NCBI GenBank assembly: GCA_023415915.1
Contig: JAEZIZ010000036.1
Coordinates: 1-26,145 of the forward strand
Reading direction: 5' to 3'
Origin: Bacillota bacterium
Lineage (GTDB): Bacteria > Bacillota > Clostridia > Christensenellales > SZUA-584
DNA: 26,145 bases
The notes under the pieces were generated by a model. The model saw nothing but the letters and a program-made list of their open reading frames with translations, was not told the DNA's origin and ran no database searches. Below, piece by piece: positions 21,679-26,145 of the stretch. The translations under genes and the position numbers were made by a program. Position 1 is the stretch's first letter. Every line of letters begins with the position of its first letter.

Positions 21679-22088
21679 TTGAGAGAAGACTTGTCATTCC
21701 GAGCTTGCGACCGAAGGCTTGGATCCTATGGAAGGTGCTTTATATAAGGGAGATTCTTTAGTCGCATACCGCTCCATCAAAGCTGATTAAATGACACAAG
21801 TACTGAGAAGCTTCCACTTGTAGGGGAAGTGGCGCGAAGCGACGATAGGGTGAGGAGGCAGCCTAAGGCTTGGAGCCTGCCAATCGGAGCCTCATTTAAA
21901 ACAAAGCGCGTGGGGAAAAGTCAATAGTACTTTGAACGCCAGCTCGGCTTGATGTCAGATGTGAAAACAAATCTTGTCGAAACTGTGAAATAAGCGCTAA
22001 CAGTATTGCGGCCAATAATTATTATTGTTAATATTGTAGCATTCATATATAAGGGCATATGTGACTTTGACACCGACGAAAAGTCGCA
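21679..22088. other. Gene-free interval with dispersed-repeat remnants
   Basis: This 410-base gap holds no convincing gene. From 21691 it carries a GTCATTCCGAGC unit and GGAGATTCTTTAGTCGCA (21750 region), typical of the 'GTCATTCCGAGC...' intergenic repeats of many bacteria. From 21810 it carries CTTCCACTTGTAGGGGAAGT with GGCGCGAAGCGACGATAGGG, which resembles another common Clostridia intergenic element. At 21855-21893 GGCAG..CTGCC inside GAGG..CCTC can fold. A possible promoter for tilS, TTGTTA (22025) and TATAAG (22048), lies at the end. No T-run terminator for mnmG is evident. Confidence 0.55.
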
Positions 22089-23447
22089 ATGCATATTAAA
22101 ATGATAGAGATTGAAAAGCGCGTTAAGCAAAACCTCATACGGCTGGGCGTAAAAGCGGGCTACAGCGTTGGAGCGGCGGTAAGCGGCGGTATGGACTCGA
22201 TGGCACTGCTCCATTGCCTTAATAATCTGCGCGCAGACATGAACATAATACTGGTTGCGTACCACATGGAACACGGCATAAGAGGCGAAGCTTCCGCAGC
22301 CGACATGGAATTCGTAAAAGCGCAGTGCAAAGCGTTAGGCGTCGAGTGCAAGGTTATGCGGGCGGACGTTCCCGCCATCGCTAAGATGCGCGGCGTATCC
22401 GTAGAAACGGCGGCAAGGCAGGCAAGGTACGAATTTTTGGAAAGCGCCGAAGCCGACTATATAGCGACTGCGCACCATATGGACGACAACGCAGAAACGG
22501 TGCTTATGAACTTAACAAGGGGCAGCGCGCTTGCGGGGCTTTGCGGCATACCCGAAAAGCGGGGCAGGTTTTTGCGGCCTATGCTCGATATATCAAGGAA
22601 GGACATCGAGGAATACGTAAAAAGCCGCGGCATACCTTATGTTAATGATGCAACAAATGAGGACACGGCTTATACGAGAAACTATATACGCAAGGAGATA
22701 TTGCCAAAGCTTAAGCGTATAAACGAAGCGGCGGCGGCTAACATAGCAAGGACGGCGGCGCTGCTTTCTGAGGATGAAGACGCGCTGCTGGCGGCGGCAA
22801 AAGACGCGGACTGCATAGAATTAAAAGAAGAGGGCGCGTATATAGACCTTAAAAAGCTTTCGGCATTTATGCCCGCCGTAAAAAAGCGCGTAATACGCCT
22901 CGCGGCGGCGCAGGTTGGAGAGCTTGCCGACATTGAGCGCGTGCATACCGAGAGCCTTTTGGAGCTCGCCGAAAAAGCTGAATCGGGTAAGAGAATTGAC
23001 CTTACGCACGGCCTTTATGCGGCTGTAGTGTACGGCAAACTGCTTGTTGGCAAAACAAAAGAAAAGCAGTATAATGAACACTTGGTTGTTTTTCACTGCG
23101 GAAGGCTTTCTTTTGCAGGTTTTGAGTTTGATTGCGGCGAATATAACGGTGAGCCAATATACGGCGGCGGAGCGGAATATTTCGACGCCGCGGCGCTTGA
23201 AGGCGCGGTGTTCCGGCACAGGCTTAATGGGGACTATATATATCCGCTCGGCATGAGCGGCAAAAAGCGCCTTTCGGATTATCTCTCCGACAGGAAAGTA
23301 CCTCTTATGATGCGCGACTCGATCGTGCTGCTCGCTAAGGGAAGCGAAGTGCTCTGGGCGGTGGGAGTAGGCGTATCCGAGACGTCAAAGCTGAAAACCA
23401 GCTCGAAAATAATAAGAATATGTTATTGGGGGAATGGGTATGCATAA
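22089..23447 (+). CDS. tilS: tRNA(Ile)-lysidine synthase
   Basis: TilS attaches lysine to C34 of the CAU-anticodon tRNA(Ile), changing its decoding from AUG to AUA. It should be in high demand here, since ATA is a frequent Ile codon in this window. The PP-loop ATP site is SGGMDS (Ser32-Ser37), followed by AYHMEHGIRGEAS, TAARQARYEFL and TAHHMDDNAETVLMNLTRGS, the family core. The C-terminal TilS domain begins about residue 370 and includes IYPLGMSGKKRLSDYLSDRK. Length is 452 from ATG 22089 or 448 from ATG 22101; neither has a good ribosome site. The stop overlaps the hpt start. The order tilS-hpt-ftsH is the one known from Bacillus. Confidence 0.95.
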   Translation: MHIKMIEIEKRVKQNLIRLGVKAGYSVGAAVSGGMDSMALLHCLNNLRADMNIILVAYHMEHGIRGEASAADMEFVKAQCKALGVECKVMRADVPAIAKMRGVSVETAARQARYEFLESAEADYIATAHHMDDNAETVLMNLTRGSALAGLCGIPEKRGRFLRPMLDISRKDIEEYVKSRGIPYVNDATNEDTAYTRNYIRKEILPKLKRINEAAAANIARTAALLSEDEDALLAAAKDADCIELKEEGAYIDLKKLSAFMPAVKKRVIRLAAAQVGELADIERVHTESLLELAEKAESGKRIDLTHGLYAAVVYGKLLVGKTKEKQYNEHLVVFHCGRLSFAGFEFDCGEYNGEPIYGGGAEYFDAAALEGAVFRHRLNGDYIYPLGMSGKKRLSDYLSDRKVPLMMRDSIVLLAKGSEVLWAVGVGVSETSKLKTSSKIIRICYWGNGYA

Positions 23448-23976
23448 CGACATAGAGCGTATATTGTACTCGGAAGAACAGATAAAAGCGCGCGTTAAAG
23501 AGCTCGCGAAAGAGATAAGCCGTGATTACAGCGGAAGCAATCTGCTTACGGTGGGTATACTCAAAGGCGCCGTGGTGTTCTATTCCGACCTTGTGCGCGA
23601 GATGGACCTTGATGTAACGCTCGATTTCATGGTGCTCTCAAGCTACGGTGCTTCCTCGGTATCCACCGGCGTCGTGCGCATACAGTACGATTTGGAGCAG
23701 GACATATCCGGCAAGGACGTGCTTATAGTGGAAGACATCGTAGACTCGGGGCTTACGCTGCATTACCTTACCAAGACGCTCGCGTCGAGAAACCCAAAGT
23801 CCCTAAAAGTCTGCTGCCTGTTCGACAAACCGAGCAGGAGGAAGATAGATTTTAAACCCGATTACATAGGATTCGAAGTACCCGACGTGTTTATTGTGGG
23901 CTACGGCCTCGACTATTCGGAGAAATACAGGAACCTAAAGTATATCGGCGAATTGAAAGAGCAGATATACAAATAA
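23440..23976 (+). CDS. hpt: Hypoxanthine-guanine phosphoribosyltransferase
   Basis: Hpt salvages hypoxanthine and guanine to IMP and GMP using PRPP. The PRPP-binding loop VEDIVDSGLT (residues 97-106), the LKGAVVFYSDLVR segment and the C-terminal KPDYIGFEVPDVFIVGYGLD (purine-contacting region) are intact. Length is 178. ATG 23440 is chosen because GGGGG (23428-23432) lies seven bases before it; ATG 23434 would leave only one base. It overlaps tilS by eight bases, so translation is coupled. It uses PRPP made by the Prs encoded 7 kb upstream. Confidence 0.96.
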   Translation: MHNDIERILYSEEQIKARVKELAKEISRDYSGSNLLTVGILKGAVVFYSDLVREMDLDVTLDFMVLSSYGASSVSTGVVRIQYDLEQDISGKDVLIVEDIVDSGLTLHYLTKTLASRNPKSLKVCCLFDKPSRRKIDFKPDYIGFEVPDVFIVGYGLDYSEKYRNLKYIGELKEQIYK

Positions 23977-24030
23977 AGCGATAATTCCGTTTTCAGGCCG
24001 CACGGCTAAAGCCTCGGCTCGGGGCGTAAA

Positions 24031-24059
24031 TTGAAAAGTATATGCTGATATGATAAAAT
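24031..24059 (+). promoter_or_regulatory. Sigma-A promoter of ftsH, extended -10
   Basis: TTGAAA (24031-24036), a 17-base spacer ending TGA, and TAAAAT (24054-24059). Start near 24066; AAGGAGG (24069-24075) precedes the TTG start at 24084. ftsH thus has its own promoter within the tilS-hpt-ftsH set. Confidence 0.8.
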
Positions 24060-24083
24060 CAAATCATTAAGGAGGATGACAGT

Positions 24084-25985
24084 TTGAAAAGGTCGGCAAG
24101 AGGACCGCTGATATATTTAATAGGATTCGCACTTATATTGCTGCTGATAACGTGGCTTAACGGAGGCACGCCCACCGATAAGCGCGATATTTCTTATCCT
24201 GATTTTCTGCAGTATGTTAAAGAGAAAAACATCAGTAAGGTTGTAATAGTGGAGAACGACCTGTACGCGCTTAAAACAGACACGCAGGTCGACTCGGCGG
24301 CGTTCCCCAACGAATACGATTTTCATGCGTACATACCCGATCAGGAAGCGTTCGACAGGGATATAATGGCTATTACGGGCGCAAAAAACACTACGGAGTA
24401 CGGTTTTGAGCTAAAATATGCGCCCGTGCCGCAGATGTCGTTTTTGGAGTCGCTGCTTCCTTATCTGATACCCATGGTGCTGCTTGTGCTCGCGTTCTAT
24501 TTCATAATGCGCCAGCAGCAGGGAGCGGGCAACAAGGCGTTATCGTTCGGCAAGTCGAGGGCGCGCATGCAGGTGGGCGGTAAAAACCAGAAGACGTTTG
24601 CGGACGTAGCGGGAGCGGACGAGGAAAAAGAGGAGCTCGCGGAAATAGTAGAGTTTTTAAAGAACCCTAAAAGGTTTATGGAACTGGGCGCGCGCATACC
24701 AAAAGGCGTGCTGCTAGTGGGGCCTCCGGGAGGCGGCAAGACGCTGCTTGCCAAGGCTGTCGCGGGCGAAGCGGGCGTTCCGTTCTTTTCGATAAGCGGC
24801 TCGGACTTTGTGGAGATGTTTGTGGGCGTGGGCGCTTCGCGCGTAAGGGACATGTTTGAAAACGCGAAGAAAAACTCGCCGTGCATACTGTTTATACACG
24901 AGATAGACGCCGTGGGCCGTCAGAGGGGCAGCGGCCTTGGCGGCGGCCACGACGAACGCGAGCAGACGCTGAATCAGCTGCTTGTGGAGATGGACGGCTT
25001 TCAGGTAAACGAAGGCATAATAATACTCGCGGCGACGAACAGGAAGGACATACTAGACCCGGCGCTGCTCCGTCCCGGCAGGTTTGACCGCCAGATAGTT
25101 GTCAACTACCCCGACATAAAGGGCAGGGAAGAGATATTGAAAGTCCACGCAAGGGGCAAGCCTCTCGCGGAAGACGTCGACTTAAAAGTGCTCGCAAAAC
25201 GCACGCCCGGATTTACAGGCGCCGACTTGGAGAACGTGCTCAACGAAGCGGCTATACTCGCCGCACGCGCCAAGAAGCAGAAGATAACTATGGTGGAAAT
25301 TGAAGAGGCTATAACGAGGGTAATAATAGGCCCCGAGAAGAAGTCTAGAGTTATCACCGAAAAGGATAAGCGCGAGACGGCTTACCACGAGGTGGGGCAC
25401 GCTATTGTGGCAAAATCTTTGCCCGAGTGCGACCCGGTGCACGAGGTCTCGATAATACCGCGCGGCATGGCGGCGGGCTATACTATGACGCTGCCCGATA
25501 ACGACCTGCAGCACGTATTCAAGAGCAAGCTCAAAGCGGAGCTTTCGATGCTGCTGGGCGGACGCGCCGCGGAAGAGCTCGTAATAGGCGACGTAAGCAC
25601 TGGCGCGATGAACGACTTGCAGCGGGCTTCGGAAACTGCGAAGAACATGGTTGTAAAGTTCGGCATGAGCGAAGAGATAGGGCCGCTGTTTTTGGGCGAA
25701 AACCAGGAGCTTTTCCTCGGCAAAGAGATAGGGCATATGAAGTCGTATTCCGAAGAACTTGCCGAAAAGGTGGACAGGGAGATAAAGAAGCTTTTGGATA
25801 ACGCGTACGCCAAGGCGAAGGAAATACTCAAGTCGAAGATGGATTTGATGCACAAGGTGGCGCAGGTGCTGATCGAGCGTGAAAAGATAGACGGCGACGA
25901 GTTCAATATACTCTGGGAAGGCGGAGACCTGCCGCCGTTAAAGACAGGGACTGACGAGCCGACCATAGAGCCGGCGCAGGCGTAA
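24084..25985 (+). CDS. ftsH: ATP-dependent membrane zinc metalloprotease FtsH
   Basis: FtsH extracts and degrades membrane and regulatory proteins. The start is TTG 24084 after AAGGAGG. Membrane helices are at about residues 9-25 and 123-142, with an extracytoplasmic domain between. The AAA+ module has Walker A GPPGGGKT (213-220; GPPGTGKT is usual) and arginine fingers Arg330 and Arg333. The protease site is HEVGH (His435, Glu436, His439) with the third ligand Asp511. The Walker B motif reads CILFIHEIDAVG: His272 replaces the Asp that normally helps hold Mg-ATP, although catalytic Glu273 is kept. Length 633 is normal and the rest is well conserved, so this may be a real variant or a base error (GAC to CAC at 24897). 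Confidence 0.95.
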   Translation: MKRSARGPLIYLIGFALILLLITWLNGGTPTDKRDISYPDFLQYVKEKNISKVVIVENDLYALKTDTQVDSAAFPNEYDFHAYIPDQEAFDRDIMAITGAKNTTEYGFELKYAPVPQMSFLESLLPYLIPMVLLVLAFYFIMRQQQGAGNKALSFGKSRARMQVGGKNQKTFADVAGADEEKEELAEIVEFLKNPKRFMELGARIPKGVLLVGPPGGGKTLLAKAVAGEAGVPFFSISGSDFVEMFVGVGASRVRDMFENAKKNSPCILFIHEIDAVGRQRGSGLGGGHDEREQTLNQLLVEMDGFQVNEGIIILAATNRKDILDPALLRPGRFDRQIVVNYPDIKGREEILKVHARGKPLAEDVDLKVLAKRTPGFTGADLENVLNEAAILAARAKKQKITMVEIEEAITRVIIGPEKKSRVITEKDKRETAYHEVGHAIVAKSLPECDPVHEVSIIPRGMAAGYTMTLPDNDLQHVFKSKLKAELSMLLGGRAAEELVIGDVSTGAMNDLQRASETAKNMVVKFGMSEEIGPLFLGENQELFLGKEIGHMKSYSEELAEKVDREIKKLLDNAYAKAKEILKSKMDLMHKVAQVLIEREKIDGDEFNILWEGGDLPPLKTGTDEPTIEPAQA

Positions 25986-25998
25986 CAAAAGAAATCAA

Positions 25999-26059
25999 GG
26001 GAAGGTAAGAGTACCTTCCCTCAGACTGTCAAAAAAGCCAGCGTAGAGCTGGTTTTTTT
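25999..26059 (+). terminator. Two hairpins ending the ftsH transcript
   Basis: The first (25999-26020) is the perfect stem GGGAAGGTA / TACCTTCCC with loop AGAG and no T-run. The second (26031-26059) is CCAGC / GCTGG with loop GTAGA, flanked by A6 and T7, and is a standard terminator that could work both ways. Confidence 0.88.
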
Positions 26060-26067
26060 GGTACAAT
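26059..26067 (+). promoter_or_regulatory. Extended -10 box before the last, partial gene
   Basis: TGGTACAAT directly follows the T-run of the ftsH terminator. Transcription would start near 26073. AGGGTGAT at 26073-26080 could be the ribosome site for TTG 26086, although the leader would be very short. Confidence 0.4.
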
Positions 26068-26085
26068 GAAATAGGGTGATTGAGG

Positions 26086-26145
26086 TTGCTTAACAAGAAT
26101 GAAGAGAACAGAAAAACACTTGAGATCGTGAATCTGGATGATTTA
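26086..26145 (+). CDS. Start of a gene cut by the window end, possibly IS1182-type transposase
   Basis: Twenty codons are visible from TTG 26086: (M)LNKNEENRKTLEIVNLDDL. The pattern N-E-N-R-x-x-L/I-E-x-x-x-L-D-x-L resembles the N-terminus of IS1182-family DDE transposases, which usually continue with VPxDHLLRKI. Only the first residues are in the window, so this is tentative. If right, an insertion sequence begins just behind the ftsH terminator. Confidence 0.35.
   Translation, partial: MLNKNEENRKTLEIVNLDDL

Noticed and set aside
24076..24087. Three-codon upstream reading frame (ATG ACA GTT TGA) overlapping the ftsH TTG
   Set aside because: Its ATG directly abuts GGAGG with no spacing, so it is unlikely to be translated; chance occurrence is the simplest view.

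Overview
The window looks like a chromosome segment of an anaerobic, Gram-positive, Clostridia-type bacterium. The evidence is a large (Bacillus/Clostridium-type) SRP RNA, the gene order tilS-hpt-ftsH, a long-form hibernation factor with a sigma-H-like promoter, a YwlE-type arginine phosphatase beside threonylcarbamoyl-AMP synthase, many TTG/GTG starts with strong Shine-Dalgarno sites, and an anaerobe-type homocysteine biosynthesis operon. Base composition is moderate, with heavy use of ATA (Ile) and AGG (Arg). A relative of Christensenellales or another deep Clostridia lineage is only a guess. Several sets (SRP RNA, ychF, mnmE-mnmG, tilS-hpt-ftsH) are often found near the origin in Firmicutes, but no origin is visible here.

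Layout. 1-155: 3' part of the SRP RNA. 298-2124: small accessory genes, namely a lipoprotein, a DUF7000-type gene broken by one in-frame TAG, and an XRE regulator/membrane protein pair behind a promoter carrying three operator-like repeats at an exact 23-bp period. 2377-3093: hpf with a sigma-H-like promoter and a two-way terminator. 3115-5435 (minus strand): ychF, a GNAT acetyltransferase and pgsA, with a tandem palindromic repeat that has supplied the C-terminus of the GNAT protein. 5601-7252: a cupin and a frameshifted beta-propeller lipoprotein. 7428-9725: a tightly coupled three-gene homocysteine operon (DUF39 enzyme, NIL/ferredoxin protein, UPF0280 protein). 9795-11322: tsaC/sua5 and ywlE. 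11319-11606 (minus): a Cas2/SinR-like small protein. 11844-13865: a MecA-like class B PBP. 13975-16355: GNAT, PHP phosphoesterase and a variant PRPP synthetase. 16379-17156: an unusual promoter/palindrome/terminator unit, then an ANTAR regulator with a degenerate receiver. 17347-18288: a zinc-ribbon membrane protein. 18462-21678: mnmE-mnmG. 21679-22088: repeat-rich gap. 22089-25985: tilS-hpt-ftsH. From 26086: start of what may be an IS1182-like transposase.

Most genes are housekeeping: tRNA modification (TsaC, MnmE, MnmG, TilS), nucleotide supply (Prs, Hpt), membrane and wall synthesis (PgsA, PBP) and protein quality control (FtsH, YwlE, HPF). The points most worth a second look are the sulfur-assimilation operon, the 16379-16454 tiny transcription unit, a set of apparently leaderless genes, the dispersed GGGGTCCCC/AAAAAG repeat family, and an FtsH whose Walker B aspartate reads as histidine.
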